Counted from the first letter of the stretch, positions 22,018 through 33,063 are shown. The stretch: DNA of 64,000 bases from Siphonodentalium dalli (GCA_032622095.1 CP136062.1:231152578-231216577), one strand, 5' to 3'. Program-made: numbers and translations. Notes: a model not told the origin generated them from the sequence alone.

Positions 22018-24620
22018 TAAAGAGCGTTTACTTATTATAAAATATAGTAATTACCACACTTAGATCACATGATGGACTGTGTCCCTTTAACAACAGATTC
22101 CCTTTTCTGAAAAAAATATAGAATTAATACTTTAATTTGGAAATATCATATAGAATTCAGTTTGATGCATTGTGCCATTTAATGACACAAGGAATCAAAC
22201 TAATTCTATATCAGCAGTATGTCAAATTTCTGAATTGTTCTGTTACCAGACTGAATTTTTTTATGAAACAGGTGTGTGTGCCCTTTTAATAATATAAAGA
22301 GCGTTTACTTATTACAAAATATTGTAATTAGCCATATGATGGACTGTGTCCCTTTAACCACAGATTACTTATGTTGAATAAATATAGAATTAATACTTTA
22401 ATTTGGAAATATCATATAGAATTTAGTTTGATTCATTGTGACATTTAATGACACAAGGAATCAAACTAATTCTATATCAGCAGTATGTCAAATTTCTGAA
22501 TTGTTCTGTTACCAGACTGAATTTGTTATGGAACAGGTTAGTGTGCCCTTTTAATAATATAAAGAGCGTTTACTTATTACAAAATATTGTAATTAGCCAT
22601 ATGATGGACTGTGTCCCTTTAACCACAGATTACTTATGTTGAATAAATATAGAATTAATACTTTAATTTGGAAATATCATATAGAATTTAGTTTGATTCA
22701 TTGTGACATTTAATGACACAAGGAATCAAACTAATTCTATATCAGCAGTATGTCAAATTTCTGAATTGTTCTGTTACCAGACTGAATTTGTTATGGAACA
22801 GGTTAGTGTGCCCTTTTAATAATATAAAGAGCGTTTACTTATTACAAAATATTGTAATTAGCCATATGATGGACTGTGTCCCTTTAACCACAGATTACTT
22901 ATGTTGAATAAATATAGAATTAATACTTTAATTTGGAAATATCATATAGAATTTAGTTTGATTCATTGTGACATTTAATGACACAAGGAATCAAACTAAT
23001 TCTATATCAGCAGTATGTCAAATTTCTGAATTGTTCTGTTACCAGACTGAATTTTTTATGGAACAGGTTTGTGTGTCCTTTTAAGAATATAAAGAGCGTT
23101 TACTTATTGTAAAATATTGTAATTAGCCATATGATGGACTGTGTCCCTTTAACCACAGATTACTTATGTTGAAAAAATATAGAATTAATACTTTAAATTG
23201 GAAATATCATATAGAATTTAGTTTGATTCATTGTGACATTTAATGACACAAGGAATCAAACTAAATTATATATCAACAGTATGTCAAATTTCTGAATTGT
23301 TCAGTTACCAGACTGAATTTTTTATGGAACAGGTTTGTGTGCCCTTTTAAGAATATAAAGAGCGTTTACTTATTATAAAATATAGTATTAAATTACAACA
23401 ATTAGCCATATGATGGACTGTGTCCCTTTAATATTCAGATTCCTTCTGAAAAAATATAGAATTAATACTTTAATTTGGAAATATCATATAGAATTTAGTT
23501 TGATTCATTGTGCCATTTAATGACACAAGGAATCAAACTAATTCTATATCAGCAGTATGTCATATTTCTGAATTGTTCTGTTACCAGACCAGAATTTTAA
23601 TGGAACAGGGTTTTGGTGCCCCTTTTAATGATTTCTGTTACCAGATTGAAATTTTATTGAACAGGTTTGTGTCCCCTTTTAATGATTTAACATGTTCACT
23701 GCCAACTACAAGTTATCTCGTACTTTATGCATGTAATTAAATGGGCGTCAGCAGTGAACGTGTTAACTTAAAGAGCCGTTAGTTCTTATAAAATATAGTA
23801 ATTACCACAATTAGCCATATGATGGACTGTGTCCCTTTAACCACAGATTCCCTTTTCTGAACAAAAATATAGAATTAATTCCTTAATTCAGCTGCTTAAT
23901 TTGGAAATATCATATAGAATTCAGTTTGATTCATTGTGCCATTTAATGACACAAGGAATCAAACTAATTCTACAGGTATATCAGCAGTATGTCAAATTTC
24001 TGAATTGTTCTGTTACCAGACTGAATTTTTTATGGAACAGGTTTGTGTGACCTTTTATGAATATAAAGAGCGTTTACTTATTATATAATATAGTAATTAC
24101 CACAATTAGCCATATGATTGACTGTGTCCCTTTAATATTCAGATTCCTGCTGAAAAAATATATAATTAATTCTTTAATTTGGAAATATCACATAGAAATC
24201 GGTGCCATTTAATGACACAAGGAATCAAACTAATTCTATATCAGCAGTATGTCAAATTTCTTAATTGTTCTGTTACCAGAATGAATTTTTTATGGAACAG
24301 GTTTGTGTGCACTTTTAAGAATATAAAGAGCGTTTACTTATTATAAAATATAGTAATTACCACAATTAGATCACATGATGGACTGTGTCCCTTTAACAAC
24401 AGATTCCCTTTTCTGAAAAATATAGAATTAATACTTTAATTTGGAAATATCATATAGAATTTAGTTTGATTCATTGTGCCATTTAATGACACAAGGAATC
24501 AACCTAATTCTATATCAGCAGTATGTCAAATTTCGGAATTGTCCTGTTACCAGACCAGAATTTTAATGGAACAGGGTTTTGGTGCCCCTTTTAATGATTT
24601 AAAGAGTATTTAGTTTTTAT
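22018..24620 (+). repeat. 265-bp satellite array, about nine units
   Basis: Units begin around 'aaagagcgtttacttatta' at 22018, 22296, 22561, 22826, 23091, 23357, 23770, 24064 and 24325, with a decayed one at 24601. The three units from 22296 to 23090 are nearly identical at exactly 265 bp and the flanking ones are more diverged, so the centre was homogenised most recently. Each unit contains an imperfect hairpin ('tagaatttagtttgattcat' facing 'aaggaatcaaactaattcta') and 'gatggactgtgtccctttaa'. The identical 64-codon frames in adjacent units reflect repeat identity, not genes. Confidence 0.9.
23691..23762 (+). mobile_element. 72-bp TTAA MITE inside the satellite
   Basis: TTAA (23687-23690 and 23763-23766) flanks a 72-bp insert. 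Its ends, CATGTTCACTGC and (inverted) CACGTTCACTGC, form a terminal inverted repeat. It lies in the one enlarged satellite unit. The TTAA target and TIR fit piggyBac- or Kolobok-type mobilisation. Confidence 0.75.
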
Positions 24621-24821
24621 AAAATATAGCATTTACCACAATTAGCACATGAATGACTGTGCCCCTAAAATATTCAGAGATTAGTTATGTTGAAAAAACA
24701 TAGAATTATTGTAAAAAATACTGTAAATATCATATATAGCATATCATGTTGAGAGAAGTTAAATCATCGTTAATTAGTAAAATATTTAGTTGTTTTCTAA
24801 TACAAGCAATTAATATTCACT

Positions 24822-25107
24822 TTATTGAATAAAATAATCTCTCCTATTCAAGTTCTCATTTATTGTCCACCACAAAAGCTTGTTATTATGTCCAGTTTTC
24901 ACTAACTTCCACTGTACATGTATCCTCAATCTATGAGTGACGCACAAAATTTGTGACATGAGTATCCATGTCAGTAATTTCAGAAAGACACAATCCAATA
25001 TTAATAAATAAAGTATGACAAATCCCTTTGTCGATAAATTGCAACACTTTGTCACAAAACCAGTGTCTGGGCAGTGACGTTTTGTTTGATCTGGTTTAAA
25101 GTGTGAC
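24822..25107 (-). CDS. possible terminal exon
   Basis: On the minus strand an acceptor with a T-rich tract (GGAATTTTAG) precedes a frame that stays open for about 95 codons (HFKPDQTKRHCPDTGFVTK...). It stops in a context overlapping AATAAA (24826-24831). A second frame, TLNQIKQNVTAQTLVL, also ends in a stop. The peptide has a hydrophobic stretch but no recognised domain. It may belong to an upstream minus-strand gene. Confidence 0.3.
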
Positions 25108-25423
25108 CTAAAATTCCAAAAAATATATTTACTTCCATATTATGCAGAAAATATTTTTCAAATTTCCTATGCTCGTGGTAAACGTGCATGCATTATCAAT
25201 ATCAAAATTATCATGATGATGTCGACTCAATCTGTCAATTATTAAGTCAATACAACAGGTCAGGACTCAGGGAGAACCCAAAATCGATGTACTAAACCTC
25301 GATTTGTGTGAAAAACCTCGATCAAGGTTCTTCGAGACCATGTGATCACTGGTCAAAACATACACCCATGATATAAGGGGAAACACTCTAAACCAAATAT
25401 GACACTAATGGAAGTAATATAGT

Positions 25424-25781
25424 CAGTCCTTCCCATGAGGAAAACACACCGAGAGCATTTATTTGCTCCCGTAATGCAGAAGACGGGTGTAATATGGCAC
25501 CCATACGATACCATAATTGTACATGTAAGTTGGGTTTTTGCTCAAACAAAAAGTCATTGTGGAATAGACCTATGTCTAGTTACACTTTAATATGCCATAG
25601 TTGCACTGAGATGGTAAAGCATCTAAATAAACCTTAAAATAGTTCAATATTGAACCAACAATTACAGTCTCCATTAGTATTTTGTGAAGAAGAACGGGTG
25701 CGAATTTTAGCACCCGTGAATTGAAAATTACGAGTGCATACGGGTGCGAGAGCAATCACTCCCGTCTCCTGGGAAGGACTG
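25424..25781. mobile_element. MITE L, 358 bp, TSD TATAGT
   Basis: Ends CAGTCCTTCCCATGAG and (inverted) CAGTCCTTCCCAGGAG are flanked by TATAGT (25418-25423 and 25782-25787). The paralogous empty site in the other half of the host element (26163-26175, 'gaagtaatgtagtgtaag') confirms the boundaries. The interior contains GC-rich 'cgggtgc' words on both strands. Confidence 0.8.
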
Positions 25782-26390
25782 TATAGTGTAACTGTAAGTG
25801 ATATAGTGTGGAGTATTTCATCTTACACCTATGGGAGACCAAATTCACATTTAATAATTAATTGTGCTTAAGCGCAATCAAGCACAATTAATTATTAAAT
25901 GTGAATTTGGCCTCCATAAGATTAAATACTCCACACTATATCACCAGTGGTGACATGGTCTCGAAGAACCTCGATCAAGGTTTTTTACACAAATCGAGGT
26001 TTAGCAGGTCAGGGAGAACCCAAAATCGATGTACTAAACCTCGATTTGTGTTAAAAACCTCGATCGAGGTTCTTCGAGACCATGTCACCACTGGTCAAAG
26101 CATTCACCCATGATATAAGGGGAAACACTCTAAACCAAATATGAATGATACTAATCTAATGGAAGTAATGTAGTGTAAGTGATAGAGGCTATGGTAGTGT
26201 TTCATCTTACACCTATGGGAGGCCAAATTCACATTTAATAATTGAGCGCAATCAAGCACAATTAATTATTAAATGTGAATTTGGTCTCTCATAGGTGTAA
26301 GATAAAATACTCCACCCTATATCACCAGTGGTCACATGTTCTCGAAGAACCTCGATCGAGGTTGTTTACACAAATCGAGGTTTAGTACAT

Positions 26391-26910
26391 GACCGAACAG
26401 GGCGACGTCGTTCGAGATGACGATGCTCGGAAGCTCCGTCTCCTCAGAAAGAATGTGGGAAAAAAGGTGTTCCATTACATCGCCCAGTTTGAGACCTACG
26501 ATTTGGCCATGACAGGTTTGGCAGATATGTACGATCGTCGACCTAACAAAATAGCGGCCAGATACCTGCTCGCCACACGAAGACAGAAAACTGGAGAAGA
26601 CATTCAAAAGTTTGTCAACGAACTTGCAGCTCTAGCTCGCGATTGCCAATTTGATGCCCTAACTGCGAATCAGAATAAGCAACAAAGCATGCTAGATGCA
26701 TTTATAGCTGGCTTGTCTTCCACTAATATCAGACAACGTTTACTCGAAAGAGCCGATTTAACTTTTGACTTGGCCAAACAAACAGCTAAGTCACTAGAGA
26801 TGGCAGAAAGAAATAGTGCTGCTTATGTGTACACAGGAGCGAGTGTGGCCCAAATGAACTTGACCGATTCTAATTCTGAACAAGTGGCTCCAAAAAAAAC
26901 TACCACACAT
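26391..26910 (+). pseudogene. Ty3-like gag fragment inserted in a MITE terminal repeat
   Basis: A frame of about 170 codons resembles the capsid part of Ty3/gypsy-type Gag. It has a VGKKVFHYIAQFETYDLA block, then NKIAARYLLATRRQKTGE and IQKFVNELAALARDC, then MLDAFIAGLSS.NIRQRLLE and a helix-rich tail. The 520-bp insert interrupts the composite's right terminal repeat exactly between 'tttagtacat' and 'cgattttggg' and duplicates ACAT (26387-26390 and 26907-26910). No LTR, zinc knuckle, protease or polymerase is present. The frame's ATG (26389-26391) straddles the junction, and its last 30 codons are terminal-repeat and flank sequence. It is a fragment, not a working gene. A domesticated gag is possible but unsupported. 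Confidence 0.75.
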
Positions 26911-27203
26911 CGATTTTGGGTTCTCCCTGACCTGTACAACAATCAGATTAATCTCGACATTAATAGAATTAATACTGACCAGCTGACTGTAACAGTGTAA
27001 GGCCGATTTGGCGATAACATTTCAGGTTCATGCCAAATCACGGTTCCGTCAATGCATCATCCATAATCATGATAATGGATTAATGCCCATATTCACTTTT
27101 AAATTCCAACGCGCAAAATGTCGAACCTTGATATAATTATGAAATATGAAAAGGACATTTCAAAATGCAACGACGACAAGGAACATTTTTATTTGGGAAT
27201 TCT

Positions 27204-27285
27204 GCGCATGCGCAAAAGATATTTCCTGTTTACGGTCAAGGTCGGAAATTTTGCGTGGCTGTCTTTCCGTGCATGGTGCGGCAAA
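27204..27285 (+). promoter_or_regulatory. NRF1-type promoter module, copy 2
   Basis: GCGCATGCGC is followed by 'tttcctgtttacggtcaagg', 'tcggaaattttgcgtggctg' and 'tctttcc'. It is the same series as on the minus strand at 14542-14610 and immediately precedes a start exon. See the module at 14542 for interpretation. Confidence 0.5.
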
Positions 27286-27342
27286 ATGGTACTGATCGCA
27301 AAGAGACGTTTTGTAGAACATACTCCTGTGAATATTGATGCG
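27286..27342 (+). CDS. candidate first exon (MVLIAKRRFVEHTPVNIDA)
   Basis: AAAATGG opens a 19-codon frame ending in phase 0 at GATGCG|GTATGT, a good donor. It lies just downstream of the NRF1-type module, consistent with a 5' exon. The phase-0 exons at 33544 and 38186 on the same strand could follow, with repeat-filled introns, but this joining is inference. The product is unknown. Confidence 0.4.
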
Positions 27343-27482
27343 GTATGTGGTTAAGAGAATTATTGTTGCTAGTCAATAAGTCCGTTTTTTTGTTGGCAAT
27401 TTCGGGTTTCGGCAACAAAAGGAATTTCACTCACACTCTCAATCTCAATCCTCATGCTCTGAGACTGACGCTAGCTATCCTG

Positions 27483-27879
27483 CTGGACAAAACAAGTGTC
27501 CACTTAACCGCGGTGCGGTTAGCGTTGCCACCGCGGCTTAAATGCAACTACACCGTGGCTCCACCGGCTAACGTCAGTTGAGCCGCGGTGACTTGCCGTT
27601 CGGCCATGGTGTAGTTGCCGCTGTGTACGTTCATTAAACTGAAAAAAGACAACACAAACCAGAAATCTAACCTTTACCATGGTATGCCATTCGACCGTGG
27701 TGTAGTTGCCGTTCGACCGTGGTGTAGTACTGTAGTTGCCATTCGACCCGTGGTGTACTTGCTGTTCGGTCGCGATGTACTTGCCGTTCGGCCGCGGTGC
27801 TCAACTGCAGTTACAAACTCTGACAACGCGGCCGAACAGCAAATACACCGCGGTGGCAATGGACACTTGTTTTGTCCAG
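27483..27879. mobile_element. GC-rich inverted-repeat element with internal minisatellite
   Basis: CTGGACAAAACAAGTGTCCA at 27483-27502 is repeated inverted at 27860-27879. Inside, 'ccgcggtg' and 'gttgccgttcg.ccgtggtg' words repeat irregularly, giving an island of GC and CpG in AT-rich DNA. No clear target duplication could be read. Frames on both strands arise from the repeat. Confidence 0.65.
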
Positions 27880-27894
27880 TGGTGTAGAATGAAG

Positions 27895-28043
27895 TAGTCC
27901 AATAAATTAGACGATTCGGATTAAGACATATTTTAATATTTGGACAATTGTCTTAATTCCTATAAGCCAATAAGGATTAAGATAATCGGTAATGTCCAAA
28001 TATTAAAATATATCTTAATCCGAATAGTCTAATTTGTTGGACT
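27895..28043. mobile_element. 149-bp MITE with 9-bp target duplication
   Basis: AGAATGAAG (27886-27894 and 28044-28052) flanks a near-palindrome with long arms ('agtccaataaattagac', 'gattcggattaaga', 'atattttaatatttggaca'). Nine-base duplications with long inverted repeats suit Mutator-like elements. Confidence 0.8.
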
Positions 28044-28164
28044 AGAATGAAGCACCGAGGACAGCATCTAGTGTTTAACGTACCAAGGGTCAAGCAAATT
28101 ATTACAGCACCAGGGAAATGAAATAAATGAAAGAGTGATCAAAGAAAACAACAACAACGCCACA

Positions 28165-28200
28165 GCGCTACTACTGATTCTATTCAATCAGTAGTAGCGC
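28165..28200. repeat. perfect 14-bp stem hairpin
   Basis: GCGCTACTACTGAT is separated by eight bases from its exact complement. No T-run or other context assigns a role. Confidence 0.8.
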
Positions 28201-28349
28201 CTAATGGATTCCATTGACCTTTTAAGTTTCATCTAAACAAACACAAATTACTACTAAATAAATACATATTATCACAACAGTGTGTTGATCCATCGACTTA
28301 TATTATAATTAAATATAGATCGATGATCTATGTCGTAGTATCACATCGA

Positions 28350-28427
28350 GTTGAGGCGGGCAGATTACTGGATCAATCGAGCTGCCGCAGGCAGAGATTT
28401 GATTCGGCAATCTGCCCACCTCAACGC
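28350..28427. repeat. imperfect palindrome
   Basis: 'gagttgaggcgggcagatt' faces 'caatctgcccacctcaac' across about 40 bases. It may be a minimal foldback element, and it abuts the inverted-repeat element starting at 28446. Confidence 0.65.
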
Positions 28428-28445
28428 GACATCACAGATCAACCG

Positions 28446-30145
28446 GTCCTACTAAACAACGAACATAAACGAACACAAGTCGAAAAAGCGGAATAGAAGG
28501 GTGAAATTGGATTTGTGAGTGCGTGGATGGCCATTCTATGTGTATGTGGTATTATTTCCGACTTTGATGACTTATTTTTTGAGTTATTAGTGTTATTTGA
28601 ATATAAAGCTACTAAACAACGAACACAGACGAACATAACATTGGCCGTATAGTACTATAAGGCGTTAATCAAGGTGTTAATTAACTACCGCTAACTCTAC
28701 GGCTTACTCTGTCTCCTTGTTAATTACACATCTCTGAGTCGACTTGACTTTATATCATTCACTATAAGACTTTGTTTAACTCCCCTCATTCTTTATCTGG
28801 GCTTGCGACCAGCAGACCTCATAGAAGTCAGGCGGATTAAAAAATATTTATTATAATTTTGTTTAATTCATGAAATTATTGTACATGTATGTTTTATATT
28901 TTATATGTTATATGTTTGCAACTGCTCATTAAGTTGTTATTGCAATAAAATATTGTATCTTGCTTGGACCTCTAGATATCTGCACTTGAATCGTACAAGT
29001 TTAAATATTAAATTAACTGATTTGACAGACAATTTAAATGAAATAGTGACTGACCAACTGCCTGACATTCGAGGAGCCCTTCACGGTGGCGGGGATTTTA
29101 CCTTATCAGATATTGCATCTTCTTTGAAAGTCAGACCTTCTTTACAGTCAGACACGGAATTTGGCCAAACATGACAGCAGAATAACGAGACTTCTTAATT
29201 TTGTGAGTGACAATTCCAAACTTCAATTTATTGACAATTAGCAACCTCTACTGAAAGAGCAGTGTGACAGTGATATATAATTATATATCTGTCCCATCTG
29301 TACCAATTTTCCTACTTACATTGTAAATTCTAAGCTGTCTCAGATAAAGAAACGCTCTTTGTTACTGAACCCCTTGTACAATATGTGCATGACCAACGAA
29401 TGACCAACCATCTCTCAGATATTCGATTAGATAATTATTTTTTGTGTTGCAAAGTATTTCAATTTACCTGACCATGACGTAAGATTCCATTTCAACTTTC
29501 AGCCAATCGTACAAACACATGGTAATTCTAACTGAGGAGGATGAAACTACATCAAAATGCTTGGAACGCGAAAATCAATTGTTCAATCGCAGAAATATTG
29601 AAATCGCAAGCATTTTCAAACGCATGCATTTGCGCAGAATTAAATTCTCAATTGCATCAGATTCTCGACAAACGAGTGATCATAGCTTACAGAAAAAATC
29701 TGATTTGTGCGACATGCTTGTTCGATCAAAGTGCGCCATGTTGAAAAATGACTTGATTAGCAGTACTTCTCATAATCGGTTCATGTATCAATGGCAAATC
29801 TTAAACTCATTAGCGAATTCCAAAGATACATTTACGTAATAAATTGCGCCAGCCATCTGAGCCAGTGCTACTTAATTCAGTATTATGTAATTAACAAAGA
29901 GACCGAGTATAAACCGTCAAGTAAGCGGTAGTTAATTAACACCTTGATTAACGCCTTACAGTGCTATACGGCCAATGTTATGTTCGTTTGTGTTCGTTGT
30001 TTAGTAGCTTTGTATTCAAATAACGCTAATAACTAAACAAATAAGTCTTCATGATCAAAGTTGGAAATAACGCCAGATACACATAGCATGGACCCCCACA
30101 CACACATAAACCCAATTTCACCCTTCTATTCCGTTTTTATGTTTA
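28446..30145. mobile_element. large inverted-repeat element, 260-290 bp arms
   Basis: The left arm (about 28483-28736) and right arm (about 29884-30145) are reverse complements. They share 'actaaacaacgaac', 'aacattggccgtata', 'ggcgttaatcaaggtg', 'ttaattaactaccgct' and 'ggaatagaagggtgaaattgg'. The 1.1-kb interior has two modest plus-strand frames (28905-29174 and 29519-29839) without recognised domains. The outer word 'gttcgttgtttagtagg.cc' also occurs alone at about 31205 and 31711. No target duplication was read. The superfamily is unknown. Confidence 0.65.
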
Positions 30146-30149
30146 CCCA

Positions 30150-30705
30150 TACCATAGTATGGTAAACATAATGTCGACATCCGGATTGACCACTCGTCGT
30201 GCGTCGCTCCATCCGTCCGTCCGTCTGTCTGTCTGTCCGTGGACACTTTACGCATGGTGCGATAACTCAAATATTTTATATCTGATTGGAACCAAATTTT
30301 GTATATGAGTTTCTCAGACCAAAATACAGATCGAGTTCAATTATGGGTTCTATCCGAGTTTTTTTCACGGAGTTATGGCGCTTTTTCGACTTAGAATTCA
30401 TGCATGCTACCATATTAAACTCAAATTTTTTTTATCTGATCAGAATCAAATTTGGTATGCAAGTTTCTCGGACCAAAACACAGATCGAATTCGAATATGG
30501 GTTTTGGATCCGATATTTTTCAATGGAGTTATGGCCCTTTGACATAGAATTTCTGCATATTTTGATAAATCAACCATTTTTCAACTGATAAGAACCAAAT
30601 TTGGTATGCGAGTTTCTCAACTCAAAATACAAATCGAGATTGAATATGGGTTAGATCCAACATTTTATACCAGAGTTATGGCCCTTTTTCAACTAAGAAT
30701 TGAAC
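30150..30705 (+). repeat. three 170-180-bp diverged units with 'ttatggc.ctttttc'
   Basis: Each unit has 'accaaatttggtatg.gagtttctc', 'aaaatacagatcgagttc', 'tatgggtt', 'gagttatggc.cttttt' and 'gacttagaatt'. A 'tccgtccgtccgtctgtctg' run precedes them. Related words fill 33775-34930 and 36110-36720. This style of repeat is common in molluscan genomes (from memory). Confidence 0.6.
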
Positions 30706-31196
30706 AGATAACCATAGCAGTCAACAACTAATTGATTACCAGCACTAGCAGTAAAACTTTAGCTCTGTAAGAGACAAGCAGTATCTGAGTTATTGATAAT
30801 TAGAGTTAGTTTTAGACATTAGTGTGAGGTGAAATCAGCTATGTGTTTAGGGACAGGACACACACAGGCTTACAGGCAGTAGCTCTATCTAATTAATTTG
30901 CACTCTTACTCTGGTTATTGTAAACTCTCTTAACCCAAGTACCCCATGTCCTGGCCACCTTTCACATTTAACCCAAGGCTGTGGTGGTTTAGCTGTACCA
31001 GTGCATTCTCTTATATAAATGCTAGTGACCCATAAATTCAAATAATTTGTGTTATGTACATTTGTCTATAATAGTACATAAAAGTATACTCTATAATTCA
31101 ACACCAAAACTCTCATTTATGATTCCCATCATAGCAATTTACTATTGCCAAGGGATGGGTTAACATCTGCCGATCGTTATCGGCCTCTCGTTTGGA

Positions 31197-31745
31197 CCTG
31201 TGTTCGTTTGTGTTCGTTGTTTAGTAGGACCCAGATCAACTCACTGCAATATTTGAAATATATAATAACCTGATTTGATTATTCTTAGTAAGTTAATATA
31301 GTTTGCCATTTTCATGTATAAATTATAATTAACAAAATAGTCCAACATGGTTACTTTTTCTTGACAAGTGTACCTGATTACAAGAATAGTAGATCATATA
31401 TTAATGGATGCGAGTCCCATATCACATAAATAGATACACGTTCTTAGCTATGCTTGTCGGATATTCCGCAAGCTGGTGCAACCTAAATGACATCAGCAGT
31501 GGTTTCATAAGTTGCTACACCCTTAGTTGCAACAGCTCGCGGTAATGCTTACGCGCCATGCTAATTGGTAAAATAATGTTTTACGATAGTCAAATGTAGC
31601 TATAATAGCTACATATAGCTATAGTAGCTATAATTGGGAATTGTCAGACCTGATAAATAGAGATTATCACTACAGTGAAGTGATCTGAGTCTCCAATGTA
31701 TTCGTTTGTGTTTGTTGTTTAGTAGGACCCGGATCAACTCACTGC
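31197..31745 (+). repeat. direct pair of 45-bp terminal words
   Basis: 'gttcgttgtttagtaggacc' then '.gatcaactcactg' occurs at about 31205 and 31711. It is the same word as at the left end of the 28446 element. The stretch between is AT-rich with 'tagctata' runs (31600-31635). It may be a remnant of a second copy. Confidence 0.55.
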
Positions 31746-32285
31746 TGTGATAAAAGGTTTATTATATGATGCCTTAAAAGGCTTAAAATTGAGAAAAAAA
31801 TGACATCGAAAAAAACACCAACCCCTCCCATAAATTATTTGTAAATTTAACAGCCGTACTAGTAACTGTTCACCATGCGGCTATATTTGATGTTTCTCAT
31901 TGGGAAACACGTTTGTGCAATTTTTCGTGCACTTTACATCCATGTATCATTGACCATTCAGCTGCTAGGATTTTTGTTTTGCTGATCCTAGCTTGGGGGT
32001 GCCAGGGGACATCACTCTACTAATTTGTTTTTGGTGTATTATAACCTTTTGCGGTCACTGGAAAGATAAGAAAGTCGCCCAAGCGATATTAAATTGCGTC
32101 CATTTATATACCCACGTCAAAATAAATACATTTTATTCCAAACATGTCTGTTCTTACTTTATTAACCCTTTTCTGCCACCACCCATATCTGAATGTGCTA
32201 AAAAATTACCTTTACTTGAATGTCATTTTATTTTTATTTTAGCTGAATTTTGGCAAAGAAAACAATGACAATGTACATTCATGTA

Positions 32286-32499
32286 CAGTAATGCCCTAAG
32301 TAATCGACTCCTTAACCACAGTAGAATTATGGGTAACTTTTCAGGATTTAGTCGGAAATATCGCTTGTTGCCATTCATCGGAAAGCTCTCGGGGAGAGCT
32401 TTCCGATGAATGGCAACAAGCCATATTTTCCGACTAAATCCTGAAAAGTTACCCATAATTCTGCTGTGGTTAAGGAGTCGATTACTTAAGACATTACTG
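32286..32499. mobile_element. MITE C, copy 1 (TA target, Tc1/mariner-type foldback)
   Basis: A 214-bp near-perfect palindrome with ends CAGTAATGCCCTAA lies between TA dinucleotides. The arms hold 'gtaacttttcaggatttagt' and 'gcttgttgccattcatcgga'. TA duplication plus inverted repeats fits a Tc1/mariner-derived MITE. Other copies are at 47716, 48686 and 33399. Confidence 0.85.
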
Positions 32500-32912
32500 T
32501 AGCCCATCTGATAGATTGTAGATACCATTTCCGGAAAATATGCCATATGATTTGCTAGGCGAATTGGGCCACTTAGGTTTTAGATTGGGCAAACCTACCT
32601 AATTTTGGATCATATTTTAGAGTATGGTCCATAATGACGTCACGCTTTACTCCCATGTCATGCTCAAACCCATCAAATCTGCCTTGGCTTGGGTTGTCGG
32701 GCACCCAAAACTATGGTATCACATTCATTAAAGGGGCATCCATGGGCCCACAAACAGGTCGAAAATGGCAATTTTCGGTTCTAAAAGAAGCAGAAATGGC
32801 ATCAGAAGGGTTAATTTTAAATTTTATTAGACGGCTCTGTGCCAAATAATCTGTTGTATCACGTGCTTTATGTTTCCAATTTGTTTTATTTTTTATTTTT
32901 GGGAAAAACACA

Positions 32913-33063
32913 CCATCTATCATATTGCTCATTGATTCTCAATATCATTCAAATCAGCCACAATAAATTTCAGTGTATCTTATTGGCCATCTATCATATT
33001 GCTCATTGATTCTCAATATCATTCAAATCAGTCACAATATATTTCAGTGTATCTTATTGGCCA
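32913..33063 (+). repeat. 74-bp tandem duplication
   Basis: Two nearly identical copies hold 'ccatctatcatattgctcat', 'tctcaatatcattcaaatca' and 'ttcagtgtatcttattggcc'. Confidence 0.85.

Larger units (their letters stand above)
25256..26934. mobile_element. composite foldback transposon with 5-bp target duplication
   Basis: A 1679-bp block is flanked by TACAA (25251-25255 and 26935-26939). It has terminal inverted repeats CAGGTCAGG, extending through 'cagggagaacccaaaatcga', 'tactaaacctcgatttgtg' and 'cctcgatc.aggttcttcgag'. It is a head-to-tail dimer of one foldback unit, joined at about 26005. Each half has a central palindrome ('tcacatttaataatta' facing itself, at 25850-25910 and 26230-26290). 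The left half hosts a 358-bp MITE. The right half's terminal repeat hosts a gag fragment. No transposase is present. A five-base duplication with this terminus does not let me assign a superfamily with certainty. Confidence 0.8.

Noticed and set aside
22448-22907. Two identical 64-codon frames
   Set aside because: They are the same position in adjacent 265-bp satellite units, and other units break the frame.
32243-32272. 30-base phase-0 exon (LNFGKENNDN) after a strong TTTTATTTTAG
   Set aside because: The donor GTACAT is poor and MITE C starts 14 bases later. It is too short to trust.
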